From: Devosia lucknowensis
Lineage (GTDB): Bacteria > Pseudomonadota > Alphaproteobacteria > Rhizobiales > Devosiaceae
Assembly: GCF_900177655.1 (NCBI RefSeq)
Contig: NZ_FXWK01000001.1
Coordinates: 1,736,001 to 1,800,000, forward strand
Direction: 5' to 3'
Length of the DNA stretch: 64,000 bases
The notes below the pieces were generated by a model. That model was not told the DNA's origin. It saw only the letters and a list, made by a program, of their open reading frames with translations, and ran no database searches. The position numbers were made by a program, and so were the translations under genes. This document shows positions 38,060 to 46,785 of the stretch, in pieces. Position 1 is the stretch's first letter, and each line of letters opens with the position of its first letter.

Positions 38060-40231
38060 TCAAATCTTTGAAACGGTCACCGCAACGGATTTGAATGCCG
38101 GTGTCTTGCTGCGCGGGTCAACCGCCGTCCCCACCAGAACATTGGCCTCGGGGTAGTAGGCCATGACCGATCCCTTCGGCAGGTCGAACGTTGTGGCTAC
38201 GCCCAGCATCACGCCCGCATCCGACGACACCTTGACCTGCTGCCCGTCCTCCAGGTCGCGCTCGACCATGTCCGAGGCGCTCAGGAACACGGCATGTCGT
38301 CCGGCCTTGCCACGATAGCTGTCTGTCTCTTCATAGATGATCGAGTTGAACTGGCCCTCGCTGCGCACTGTCGCAAGCATCAATTGCCCCTTGCCTCGCT
38401 CAGGGACGGGCGTCACGACGAAATGCGCCTTGCCATCGGAAGTGCTGAAGCTCGGCGCGTGCATCACCCGGTTGCGGATATGGAACTCGCGCTTGGCGAC
38501 ATCGATATCGGCCAGTTCTTCCATCCCCGGCACAATGGCCGCGATGGCATCGCGCAGCTTGGCGTGGCCTGAGAAAGCGTTGAAGTCGATCTTCGAGTCA
38601 GGCAGCATGCGCTTGCCCAGCTGGCCCAATATCCAGCTTTCCGGCCGGACTGTGCCGATGCGCTCGATCCCGCCATCAGACAGGCGCACGTAGTTGAACA
38701 TGGACTCCTGAGTCGTCGGCTCCCATTCCTCGTCACGCGCCGTAACGGGCAGGATCATCACCTCGCCCTCGCCCAGTCCGTGCACATGGCCCTGGTTGAG
38801 AGTGGTGGTCAGGAACAGCTTGAACCCGATCGCACCCATGGCGCGCGTCGCAAAAGCCGTATCCGGCGTCGCCGCCCAGAGATTGCCGCCCATGATGACG
38901 GCCGCATCCACTTCGCCTGCCTCTGCCCGCTTGAGGCAGGCCATCGTGTCGAGGCCTTTTTCCTCTGGGAAGCTGACGCCGAACACCTGCTCCATACGCT
39001 TGAGCACATCGCGCGCCAGCACCGGCTTGACCCCGATCGTGCCGATCCCCTGCACGTTGGAATGGCCCCGTAGCGGCAGAAGTCCGGCGAAGCGTTTGCC
39101 GATCATCCCCCGCAGCAGGGCGAGATTGGCGATCGCCTCGACATTGGCCACCCCATGCACATGATGGGTCATCCCCATGCCCCAGGCGAAGACCGCATGC
39201 TTGGATCGACCATAGGCGGCCGCCACGCGAGAAATCTCTTCGCGCGAAAGCCCGCAGATGTCCTCAATGTCCTCCCAGCTTTGCGCCTGGATATCGGCGA
39301 CGAAAGGCTCGAACCCATCGCTGTGCTGAGCCACGAACGCACGATCTTCCGTCCCCTGATCGAGCACTGCCTTGGCGAGCCCCCTCAACAGCGCGATGTC
39401 TGACCCGATGCGCGGCTGCAGGTAGTCCGACGCGATATCGCTGCCGCCCTTGAGCATCGACAACGGTGACTTCGGTACTGCGAATTTGACCAGGCCCGGC
39501 TCCTTTGCCGGGTTGATCACGATCACCTGCCCACCGCGCTCGCGGCAATTCTTGAGCATGTGGATGAAGCGCGGATGGTTGGACGACGGGTTGGCGCCAA
39601 TCACGAAGATCAGGTCCGCACCGGTCAGGTCCTCGAGTTCGATCGTCGCCGTGCCTTTGCCGATCGTTGTCGCCAAACCCTCGCTCGTCGCCTGGTGGCA
39701 ATAGTAGGAGCAGTTATTGACGTTGTTGGTCCCATAGGCGCGCGCCAGCAGCTGGAACAGGAAGCCGGCTTCGTTGGACGAACGGCCCGACGAATAGAAA
39801 AACGTCCGGTGCGGATCGGTCTCCGCCAGCCGGTGCGCCGCGTGGTCGAGCGCATCGTCCCAGCTCAGTGGCTCAAATCTGTCCGCGCCAGCGCGCCGGA
39901 ACAGCGGGACCCCCAGGCGGCCAAGTCGCTCCATTTCGCGCCCGGTCAATTCCGCCAGCTCACTGATCGTGTGAGCAAAGATGCCTTCGGGAATAGGCGG
40001 CTGGATATCGGTGGATTGTGCCTGGACGCTCTTGTTGCAGACCGATGGGAACTCGTCGAGTTCGTTGGTCATGCCGCCGTGCTGACCGCCCATACCGTAG
40101 GCGCACGCCTTGCAGGTGTTCTTTGCGGTCAGGGCCTTGGCCGCTTTGCCCACCCCGATGCGGTTGATGGTAGCAAGCGTATAGAGCACCTTTTTGGGGC
40201 CGCCGCCCACGATCTGGCTGGTATCGGTCAC
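38060..40231 (-). CDS. FdhF/YdeP family molybdopterin oxidoreductase
   Basis: Large molybdopterin-guanine-dinucleotide enzyme of about 723 residues. The N-terminal NTCKACAYGMGGQ has two of the cysteines seen in this family; the rest includes FYSSGRSSNEAGFLFQ, YCHQATSEGL, GANPSSNHPRFIHMLKNCRERGG (cited in part) and the C-terminal domain RGKAGRHAVFLSASD. YdeP in E. coli is tied to acid resistance, with substrate unknown. The GTG at 40231 is preferred because AGGAG is 8 bases upstream; ATG at 40237 has AGGAG too close. An fdhD-like accessory gene is not in view. Confidence 0.87.
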   Translation of the reverse strand: MTDTSQIVGGGPKKVLYTLATINRIGVGKAAKALTAKNTCKACAYGMGGQHGGMTNELDEFPSVCNKSVQAQSTDIQPPIPEGIFAHTISELAELTGREMERLGRLGVPLFRRAGADRFEPLSWDDALDHAAHRLAETDPHRTFFYSSGRSSNEAGFLFQLLARAYGTNNVNNCSYYCHQATSEGLATTIGKGTATIELEDLTGADLIFVIGANPSSNHPRFIHMLKNCRERGGQVIVINPAKEPGLVKFAVPKSPLSMLKGGSDIASDYLQPRIGSDIALLRGLAKAVLDQGTEDRAFVAQHSDGFEPFVADIQAQSWEDIEDICGLSREEISRVAAAYGRSKHAVFAWGMGMTHHVHGVANVEAIANLALLRGMIGKRFAGLLPLRGHSNVQGIGTIGVKPVLARDVLKRMEQVFGVSFPEEKGLDTMACLKRAEAGEVDAAVIMGGNLWAATPDTAFATRAMGAIGFKLFLTTTLNQGHVHGLGEGEVMILPVTARDEEWEPTTQESMFNYVRLSDGGIERIGTVRPESWILGQLGKRMLPDSKIDFNAFSGHAKLRDAIAAIVPGMEELADIDVAKREFHIRNRVMHAPSFSTSDGKAHFVVTPVPERGKGQLMLATVRSEGQFNSIIYEETDSYRGKAGRHAVFLSASDMVERDLEDGQQVKVSSDAGVMLGVATTFDLPKGSVMAYYPEANVLVGTAVDPRSKTPAFKSVAVTVSKI

Positions 40232-40489
40232 GAGCATTCTCCTCGTGACCATTCTCGGCCAGTTCGGCATGCGCGAGCAAGCCACGTCATGGCTAAAACG
40301 TCCGCCCCGGGCAAGGCTCTCGTTCCCTCGAAAAAGCCGCCTGGGACGGACCACCTGAGCGTCCCTTAATCGCCCCGGCCTGCCCGGAAATGAAAACCTG
40401 AAATCACGCCCGCGCAAGCAAATTCGATCAAATCAACGCCAGAATTCTGCGTCGCCCATATTGTGTGCAGACGTTCGCGTAAAACGGCA

Positions 40490-40954
40490 TCACACCGGCA
40501 ATCCGGTTCGCGCCTTCACGCGCCTGATACTCATGTTTGAATGGATGCGCGCCACGCCGGGCAACCGTGCACTGAGACGACGATGAAGGAGTTCGAAGTC
40601 TTCGTGATCGCGGCAGATCACTCTGAGGATGTAGTCGGCGTGCCCTGCCATCAGGTGGCATTCCAGCACTTCCGGAATTTCCTGCACCGCTGCCTCGAAC
40701 GCATCGAGAGCCATTTCGCTTTGGCTGGTCAGCCCGACTTCGATGAAGAACTGCATCGCATAGCCGAGTCGCGAAGCGTCGAGCTCGGCCCGGTATCCCT
40801 GGATATAGCCCGCCTCTTCCAACACCTTGATGCGCCGATGGCAGGCCGAGGGCGAAAGGCCCACCACATCGCCCAGAACCTGCACGCTGCGCTGCGAGTC
40901 GCGCTGCAATTCGCGCAGCAACTTACGGTCGATGGAATCAGGTTGCAGGGGCAA
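40490..40954 (-). CDS. Lrp/AsnC family transcriptional regulator
   Basis: A 154-residue regulator with an N-terminal helix-turn-helix (DRKLLRELQRDSQRSVQVLGDVVGLSPSACHRRIKVLEEAGYI, cited only for its DSQRSV and SPSACHRRI parts) and a C-terminal RAM domain (FEAAVQEIPEVLECHLMAGHADYILRV) that binds small effectors such as amino acids. The start is a TTG codon at 40954 with GGAG 7 bases before it. It sits upstream of the YdeP-type gene on the same strand, 258 bases apart, and may control it, though Lrp members often act elsewhere. Confidence 0.9.
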   Translation of the reverse strand: MPLQPDSIDRKLLRELQRDSQRSVQVLGDVVGLSPSACHRRIKVLEEAGYIQGYRAELDASRLGYAMQFFIEVGLTSQSEMALDAFEAAVQEIPEVLECHLMAGHADYILRVICRDHEDFELLHRRLSARLPGVARIHSNMSIRRVKARTGLPV

Positions 40955-41030
40955 CGCACGTCTCCGGACATGACAGTGGATGGCCGGAGCATGCGACCCG
41001 TCGCTGATGATGACAAGTCACAGGGAGAGT

Positions 41031-41057
41031 GACCGGCCCGCCTTCCACGGGCCGGTC
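41031..41057 (-). terminator. Strong hairpin after the Gly-rich protein gene
   Basis: GACCGGCCCG pairs perfectly over 10 bases with CGGGCCGGTC (41031-41057), just 5 bases past the stop of the minus-strand gene. There is no T-run, so termination may be weak or the hairpin may protect the 3' end. Confidence 0.5.
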
Positions 41058-41062
41058 GAGTG

Positions 41063-41815
41063 TTAGTAAACAAACACTGTAAGTCGACCACGCGAATTGT
41101 GCACAGCGAACACGCGATCGGCTGAGTGCGGCGAGCGGTTGAGCGACGCGGTGAGCAATTCGTCGGAGACGATTGCGGAACGCAGCGAATGACCGATGCC
41201 TGTCTGGTTCAGGGCGGCGACGAGCCAGGCCCTGAGCTCGGGACATACGCTCACCTTCTGGATTTCCACGGCACTGGCGCGGCTCCAGGAGTTGTCGATC
41301 CGGGTACCGCGGATCAAACGCTCGATCTGGGCGCTCGAAACTCCCTGGCAGACGATGGGCGACCCGCCGGTGCTGGCCATGCCACCTCCCGGAAGCACGC
41401 CGGGATTGCTCCCCGCGCCGCCATTTCCGCCTCCGTTTCCGCCACCGCCGTTGCCGCCACCACCGTTGCCGCCGCCCCCGATGCCGATGTCGACATCCAG
41501 CACGCTGTCGCCACCGACGCCTATGCCGACGCGGGCATTGTCGTTGAGCAGCCGCACGTCGGCACTGACACCGTTGCTGGTGCCGACCGTAGCGCTGGCG
41601 ACCTCGCCATTGCCCACATTGACGTCGACGAGGTTGCTTCCTCCGACACCCACATTGACGAGACCGCTTTGGCCGGCATCGCCCGACCCGATCGTGACGA
41701 GGGCGGAATCCCCCGACCCTCCCAGGATACCGCCGAGCAATGATTGAGCCTGAGTTGACGCCGATGCCCCAACGAGCAGGGCAGTCGCAAGACACACCTT
41801 AGTCATCAGTTTCAT
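41063..41815 (-). CDS. Secreted Gly-rich protein, function unknown
   Basis: A 250-residue exported protein with a signal peptide (MKLMTKVCLATALLVGASASTQAQ). The mature N-terminal part (about 25-110) has repeated valine/glycine units such as SGLVNVGVGGSNLVDVNVGNG, cited in part, then a GGGGN linker (about 112-140). A C-terminal domain (about 150-250) has CQGVSSAQIERLIRGTR and VCPELRAWLVAAL with two Cys. No family is recognised. The pattern of beta-prone repeats, flexible linker and small globular domain suggests an extracellular or surface protein. It is preceded by an AT-rich promoter region. Confidence 0.65.
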   Translation of the reverse strand: MKLMTKVCLATALLVGASASTQAQSLLGGILGGSGDSALVTIGSGDAGQSGLVNVGVGGSNLVDVNVGNGEVASATVGTSNGVSADVRLLNDNARVGIGVGGDSVLDVDIGIGGGGNGGGGNGGGGNGGGNGGAGSNPGVLPGGGMASTGGSPIVCQGVSSAQIERLIRGTRIDNSWSRASAVEIQKVSVCPELRAWLVAALNQTGIGHSLRSAIVSDELLTASLNRSPHSADRVFAVHNSRGRLTVFVY

Positions 41816-42004
41816 AGTTCATCTCCTCACATGGCAAATTGCCACACACGGAGAGACACGGATGAGTCCAGAATAGGTTTCTTTACTTACAGCAAAAATC
41901 CGGATGCTGATAAACAACTGGAGTCCAAAAAATCTATAGTTTGGAATCCATTTTCCCCGTATTCGCAGAAACTGTGAATAATTCCAAAGAACTGAAAATA
42001 CCGG
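41816..42004. promoter_or_regulatory. AT-rich upstream region of the Gly-rich secreted protein gene
   Basis: This stretch holds no gene. From about 41870 to 42004 it is much richer in A/T than the rest of the window and should contain the promoter of the minus-strand secreted-protein gene, whose GGAG ribosome site lies near 41823. No palindrome strong enough to call an operator was seen. Confidence 0.45.
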
Positions 42005-42041
42005 TAAAAAAAACAGGGCGCGAAACCGAAGTTTCGCGCCC
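42005..42041 (-). terminator. Very strong Rho-independent terminator
   Basis: On the minus strand an 11-bp perfect stem (GGGCGCGAAAC with its inverse, 42016-42041) closed by a TTCG tetraloop is followed by TG and eight T. It ends a minus-strand transcript that must run from the response-regulator gene or from an independent RNA in the 200 bases before it. Confidence 0.92.
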
Positions 42042-42230
42042 CTCCGGGGCCACCAGCAAAGGAGCGTCAGCCTCTGCGGCCGGCCACCGATCCATGGGCG
42101 GAGGCTCTGTTGGCGTTCCGCCTGTAAGGCCCGAACGCTTGGCGTCCGGTTCGCTGCCTCAACTCCTGGATGGGCCAGCGGTTCCGGCGGGACGCATCTT
42201 CGTTAAATTTGTGATTGGAACAGCCCGAAC
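42042..42230 (-). ncRNA. Candidate structured small RNA or long 3' UTR
   Basis: About 190 non-coding bases lie between the response-regulator stop (42244) and the terminator at 42005-42041. On the minus strand several stems form: CCGGACGC with GCGTTCGG, AGCCTC with GAGGCT, and GGCGGA with TCCGCC. No Rfam family is recognised, and 6S RNA could not be confirmed. The strong terminator and structure fit a small RNA, but a long 3' UTR is the alternative. Confidence 0.35.
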
Positions 42231-42243
42231 CCGCAGGCCGGCG

Positions 42244-43173
42244 CTACAGGTCGGCGAAAGCTTGGAGGGCCTGGATCGCCTTAATGGCTGCCGATGCGCG
42301 ATTTTCCACACCCAGCTTGGCATAAACCTGTTCCAGATGCTTGTTCACGGTGCGCGGAGAGAGACCAAGGATGTCGCCGATATCCTTGTTGGACTTGCCT
42401 CTGGCGATCCAGAGCAGAACGTCGCTTTCGCGAGCCGTGGTGCCGAAGTGCTGGCGCAGTGCGTCTTCCTCCCCCGCGGCCTGCATGCGCGAAAGTCGAA
42501 ACAGGTACTCTTCGCCGCCAACCAGTCCCAGAAAGGCAAATTGCAACTCAGGCCCACCAGCCCCACCGAGATCGAAACCACCGCCCGGGACGCCCGCTTC
42601 GTCATGCGTCGCCTGCCATTCCGTGAAGCGCTGCGACATATCCGGTTGCCCTGCTGCGTTCACGCCGGCCCGATCGAGAAGCCGGGTCGCCTGCGGTGTC
42701 GACCACAAGACGCCGCCGTCGCGAGCGAAAGCAACCAGATGCCGCCCCGCTGCATCGAGGGCGATCCGGGCGCTTTGCGCGCGCCGCGCATTGGCCAGAT
42801 GCACCCGAATACGGGCCCGCAGTTCATCGACATTGATCGGCTTTGACAGATAGTCGACGCCGCCGCTTTCGAGGGCATGCACGATATGCTCGGTTTCAGT
42901 CAGCCCGGTCATGAAGATGACAGGCACATGCGCCAGCGGCGCCAGCGCCTTCATCCGCTGGCAGGTTTCGAACCCGTCGAGGCCCGGCATGACAGCATCC
43001 ATCAGCACGACATCCGGTGTAATCCGCGCCACGATACCAAGTGCGGCTTCACCACTGCGCGCCACGAGCACCGTTACGCCCGCGTCTTCCAGCGCGCTGG
43101 TCAGGAAGCCGAGCGCCTCCGGGGAGTCGTCGACGAGCAGGACGATATCCTGTTCCTTTTCAATCCGGCTCAT
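42244..43173 (-). CDS. Response regulator with LuxR-type DNA-binding domain
   Basis: A 309-residue regulator. The receiver domain (1-125) has VLLVDDSPEA, phosphoacceptor D59 in VVLMDAVMPG and Lys in DYLSKPIN. A middle region (about 130-230) resembles a degenerate PAS or sensor-like module (GRHLVAFARDGGVLWSTPQ). The C-terminal LuxR/FixJ helix-turn-helix is TTARESDVLLWIARGKSNKDIGDILGLSPRTVNKHLEQVY, cited for its ends. The start at 43173 overlaps the transporter-kinase gene by 14 bases, so that kinase is its likely partner. The divergent urtA promoter is the most likely target. Confidence 0.9.
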   Translation of the reverse strand: MSRIEKEQDIVLLVDDSPEALGFLTSALEDAGVTVLVARSGEAALGIVARITPDVVLMDAVMPGLDGFETCQRMKALAPLAHVPVIFMTGLTETEHIVHALESGGVDYLSKPINVDELRARIRVHLANARRAQSARIALDAAGRHLVAFARDGGVLWSTPQATRLLDRAGVNAAGQPDMSQRFTEWQATHDEAGVPGGGFDLGGAGGPELQFAFLGLVGGEEYLFRLSRMQAAGEEDALRQHFGTTARESDVLLWIARGKSNKDIGDILGLSPRTVNKHLEQVYAKLGVENRASAAIKAIQALQAFADL

Positions 43174-46100
43174 GCCCCACCCGTTCCAACGTTTCGGCAA
43201 AGCCGTCGAAGTCGAAGTCCCGCAGGTGCTTGCGCAGTGCATCCACGAACGGCCCATGTTTGGCGTCGGCCTCGAGAGCGGTCAGCTTTGCCTCGATCCC
43301 GCGAACATGGCCGATTTGCCCCAGGCTGGCGAGTTCGCGCAAGTGCTCCGCTCCCGGCGACACAAGCACCTTCTTCTCGGCTGGCGCGACGGGCTCGACA
43401 TGCACCCAGTCGATCCCGAGATGGGTGCCCAGTCTGTCGATCAGCTGCGCCAGGTCGATGGGCTTTGCCAGCGTGTCCGAATGCCCGGCATCGGCTCCGG
43501 TCGGATTGGCTCCGTCACCGATATTGGCCGATAGCATGATGATCGGCACGACGATGCCGCCCTCTCGCAAGGCGCGCACGAGCTCCCAGCCGCTCATGCC
43601 CGGCATGCGGATATCGACGAAGTAGAGGTCGATATCGGTCTGCCCGAGCGTCTCGATGGACTCCATCCCTGCCAGGCACGCCTCGCCGCTCACGGCCGTC
43701 ACCACGTCAAATCCGAGCGGTGCGAGCATCTCCCGCATCAGTTCGCGATGGTCGATATTGTCATCAACGACCATGATCGTGCGACGGGGTCCCTTGTATC
43801 CCACGACCTGCCGGGCCGGGGCGATCCGCCGGGTTGGCCGCTCTACCTTCGCCAGCATGAGCCGGGCCTGAAACCGCGTGCCCTGCCCCGCAGTGCTAGC
43901 CACGGTGATTTCCCCGCCCAGTGTTTCGGTCAGGAGCTTGGTAATCGTGAGCCCAAGACCAAGCCCCGGAGTAAACCGGTTTCGCTCGGCCTGGCCCCGC
44001 ACGAACGGCTCGAAGATGTGCGGCAGGTCATCAGGCTCGATGCCGCTTCCGGTGTCCTCGACAGTGAACGTCGCCACTTGCATGCGATAGCCGACGTCAA
44101 ACCTGACCTGGCCCGAAGCGGTGAACTTGATGGCATTGGACAGCAGGTTGACGAGGATCTGCCGCAACCGCTTCTCGTCCGTGCGCACATGCACGGGCAG
44201 CGCCTTGGCGCGCTCGTGAACAAAGGTCAGGCCCTTTGCCTCGGCCTGCATCCGGAACATGTCGACGATCTGGTCCAGGAAATCCTGGATGTTGATTTCG
44301 TTGGAATAGACCTGCAGGCGTCCCGCTTCGATCTTTGAAATGTCGAGCAGACCGTCGATGAGGCCCGACAGATGCTCGGCGCTGCGGCGGATCACCTGCG
44401 CCGACCCGCGCCGGTTCTCGGGCAATTGCGCGTCCCTTTCGAGGATTTGCGCATAGCCCATGACCGCGTTGAGCGGCGTGCGCAATTCGTGGCTGAGACC
44501 GACCACATAGCGCGACTTGGCCTGGTTGGCCGCTTCCGCCTTGTCCTTGGCCCGTTGCAATTCAGCATCGGTGCGCGAATGTGCGTCGATCTCCTTGAGC
44601 AGCAGCGTGTTCTGTCGCGAGCTTTCCTCCTCCGCCACCAGCCGGCTGTCATGCGCCAGCACGATGAACCAGGTCATGACCCCAGCCGCCACCGCCAGCA
44701 CGAAGAACACCACCAGCAGCGTGCCGCCGACCACTTCGCTCGTCTGCGGCGCCGAACGGCTTGCGAAATAGTAAATCAGCCCGAGCATGCCCCCCAGGAT
44801 TGCCAGCGCCGAAGCCATCGCAATTCCGTATCGCCCAAGCCGCGTCCGCAACCTGTCGATTGCCCATTGTGGCAGCACCGTCGCCGCCACCGCATGCGTT
44901 TGCGCCCGGAAATGGGCATGCGGCTTGCACATGTCGTGACAGCGGGCATCGAGCGAGCAGCACAGCGAGCAGATCGGCGCCGCATAGGCCGGGCACCAGG
45001 CCATGTCCTCCGGCTCGAACGGATGCTCGCAGACCGAGCAGGTCAGCGAACTCTTCGCTGCCCAGGACTTGCGTGGCTTGCGCGCCAGATAGTAACGACC
45101 CTTTGTCGCCCAGGCGATGGCGGGCGAAGCGGTGAAGCACACGACCAGCGCGATATAGGGCGCAAGCGCCGATGCGGTTTCTCCGAAAGCGCCGAAGTGA
45201 GCGACGAGGGCGATGGTGGCTGAGATCAGCATCGAACCGACGCCCACCGGATTGATGTCGTAGAGATGCGCCCGCTTGAACTCGATGCCGGGAGGCGCCA
45301 GCCCCAGCGGCTTGTTGACGAAGAGATCGGCCGAAATCGAGCAAAGCCACGCCATGGCGATGATCGAGAAGATGCCGAGCGTCTCCTCCAGCAGCCGGTA
45401 GATGCCAAGTTCCATTAGCAGCAGCGCAATGGCGACATTGAACAGCAGCCACACGACGCGACCCGGATGGCTATGCGTCAGCCGCGAAAAGAAGTTCGAC
45501 CAGGCCAGCGACCCGGCATAGGCGTTCATCACGTTGATCTTGAGCTGGCTGACCACGACGAACACCGCCATCAGCATAAGTGCCACGAACTCGTTGGGGA
45601 TCATGTAGCCGAAGGCAACGGCATACATGTAGCCCGGCTCGGATGCGTGCTCGGGCGACACCCCTGCCGATAGGGCCAGCACGGCAAGGAAGGATCCCGC
45701 CACCAGCTTGGGTGCCCCGACCACTACCCAGCCTGCTCCGGCAAGGAAGATCCCCAGCCGGTGCCGCCATTTCGATACCCCTTCGGCCGGCAGGAAACGC
45801 AGGAAGTCCACCTGCTCGCCGATTTGCGTCATCAGCGCCAGGATCACCGCCGAGGCAGCGCCGAACTTGGCCACTTCGAATGCGGCGATGGTGCCCGGCT
45901 CTCCGGTCGGCATGCCAAGGCCCTCGAAGGCACGCCAGAGGTCGAACGTCTCCCAATCCATGAAGGCGATGAAAAAGAACGGCAGGATGTTGAGCACGAT
46001 CCAGATCGGCTGCGTCAGCAGCTGGAATCGGCTGATCATGCTGATGCCATGCGTCACCAGCGGAATGACCACCAAGGCCGAGATGATGTGGCCGATCCAT

Positions 46101-46543
46101 AGCGGAATACCGAAGGCGAGTTCCAGCGCGCTCGACATGATCGAGGCTTCGATGGCAAAGAGGATAAAGGTGAAGCTGGCATAGATCAGCGACGTGATCG
46201 TCGAGCCGATATAGCCAAAACTGGCTCCGCGGGTGAGCAGGTCAATGTCGACACCGTGCCGTCTGGCATAGCGCGAGATCGGCACACCGACCAGCAATAT
46301 GGCGATCGAGGCGATGACGATCGCGATCAGTGCATTGGTCGTGCCGTATGAGAGCGTAATGCTGGCGCCAATGGCCTCGAGCGCCAGAAACGAGATCGCC
46401 CCGATCGCCGTCTGCGAAATCCTGTCGCTTGAAAACCGCCGCGCCGACTTGGCCGTGAAGCGCAGCGCATAGTCTTCAAGCGTCTGGTCGGCCACCCAGC
46501 GATTGTATTCGCGCCTGATGGGAATGATCCGTTGCCGCGCCAT
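43160..46543 (-). CDS. NCS1-transporter / hybrid histidine kinase fusion
   Basis: Inner-membrane protein of 1127 residues. Residues about 20-490 are a complete NCS1 (purine/cytosine/allantoin permease-like) transporter domain with about 12 helices (RGASFGYIGSTI, MTQIGEQVDFLRFLP, VSQLKINVMNAYAGSLAWSN in the usual order). A cytoplasmic cysteine cluster follows (C502, C505, C517, C525, C528, C529, C535, C539), then two more helices (574-595, 605-630). The kinase has H685 in VGLSHELRTPLNAVMGYA, N803 in LLSNAIKF and GLGLGLTITK. A receiver has D977 in YFVDIRMPGMSG; the tail (about 1040-1127) may be an HPt-like helix bundle. The start at 46543 fits the family. It faces urtA divergently. Confidence 0.9.
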   Translation of the reverse strand: MARQRIIPIRREYNRWVADQTLEDYALRFTAKSARRFSSDRISQTAIGAISFLALEAIGASITLSYGTTNALIAIVIASIAILLVGVPISRYARRHGVDIDLLTRGASFGYIGSTITSLIYASFTFILFAIEASIMSSALELAFGIPLWIGHIISALVVIPLVTHGISMISRFQLLTQPIWIVLNILPFFFIAFMDWETFDLWRAFEGLGMPTGEPGTIAAFEVAKFGAASAVILALMTQIGEQVDFLRFLPAEGVSKWRHRLGIFLAGAGWVVVGAPKLVAGSFLAVLALSAGVSPEHASEPGYMYAVAFGYMIPNEFVALMLMAVFVVVSQLKINVMNAYAGSLAWSNFFSRLTHSHPGRVVWLLFNVAIALLLMELGIYRLLEETLGIFSIIAMAWLCSISADLFVNKPLGLAPPGIEFKRAHLYDINPVGVGSMLISATIALVAHFGAFGETASALAPYIALVVCFTASPAIAWATKGRYYLARKPRKSWAAKSSLTCSVCEHPFEPEDMAWCPAYAAPICSLCCSLDARCHDMCKPHAHFRAQTHAVAATVLPQWAIDRLRTRLGRYGIAMASALAILGGMLGLIYYFASRSAPQTSEVVGGTLLVVFFVLAVAAGVMTWFIVLAHDSRLVAEEESSRQNTLLLKEIDAHSRTDAELQRAKDKAEAANQAKSRYVVGLSHELRTPLNAVMGYAQILERDAQLPENRRGSAQVIRRSAEHLSGLIDGLLDISKIEAGRLQVYSNEINIQDFLDQIVDMFRMQAEAKGLTFVHERAKALPVHVRTDEKRLRQILVNLLSNAIKFTASGQVRFDVGYRMQVATFTVEDTGSGIEPDDLPHIFEPFVRGQAERNRFTPGLGLGLTITKLLTETLGGEITVASTAGQGTRFQARLMLAKVERPTRRIAPARQVVGYKGPRRTIMVVDDNIDHRELMREMLAPLGFDVVTAVSGEACLAGMESIETLGQTDIDLYFVDIRMPGMSGWELVRALREGGIVVPIIMLSANIGDGANPTGADAGHSDTLAKPIDLAQLIDRLGTHLGIDWVHVEPVAPAEKKVLVSPGAEHLRELASLGQIGHVRGIEAKLTALEADAKHGPFVDALRKHLRDFDFDGFAETLERVGHEPD

Positions 46544-46676
46544 GATCCGCTTAAGCCTTAACCAGTACGCCGATATGCCCAAAAATACATCACGCCCGTT
46601 CTAGCATGATTTCCGGCAAAATCACGCGGTTTCTCAGGCCTTTCCGGGCAATGGCGGAATCTGCCTGCAAAGCGCT

Positions 46677-46692
46677 TACGTCAATCGACGTA
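46677..46692. promoter_or_regulatory. Inverted repeat upstream of urtA
   Basis: TACGTC-AATC-GACGTA is a perfect 6-bp inverted repeat with a 4-base spacer in the divergent kinase/urtA gap, 94 bases before the urtA ATG. It is a candidate operator for the LuxR-type regulator at 42244-43173, whose family binds such repeats (inference). Confidence 0.5.
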
Positions 46693-46785
46693 TAGGGCAG
46701 AGTTAAAAAATCGTCTCAGGTGCCCTCCATCGAGGCGCCTCCCTTGGCGGTCTCCTGGGGTCAAACAAACTTGAGGGACGAAAAC

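Noticed and set aside
38060..40231. Formate dehydrogenase
   Set aside because: The sequence matches the YdeP/FdhF-like group, but no selenocysteine TGA context, no full iron-sulfur Cys set and no FdhD or electron-transfer subunit gene are nearby.
41390..41475. Tandem DNA repeats as a CRISPR or mobile repeat
   Set aside because: These are GGN/GGC codon repeats encoding the Gly-rich linker of the secreted protein.
42042..42230. 6S RNA or SRP RNA
   Set aside because: No conserved 6S bulge sequence or SRP tetraloop motif could be identified by eye; kept only as an unnamed candidate.
46583..46785. Sigma-54 promoter upstream of urtA (TGGCGGAATCTGCC)
   Set aside because: The GG and GC elements are 8 bases apart instead of the 9-10 of a -24/-12 promoter, and the TTGC part is missing.
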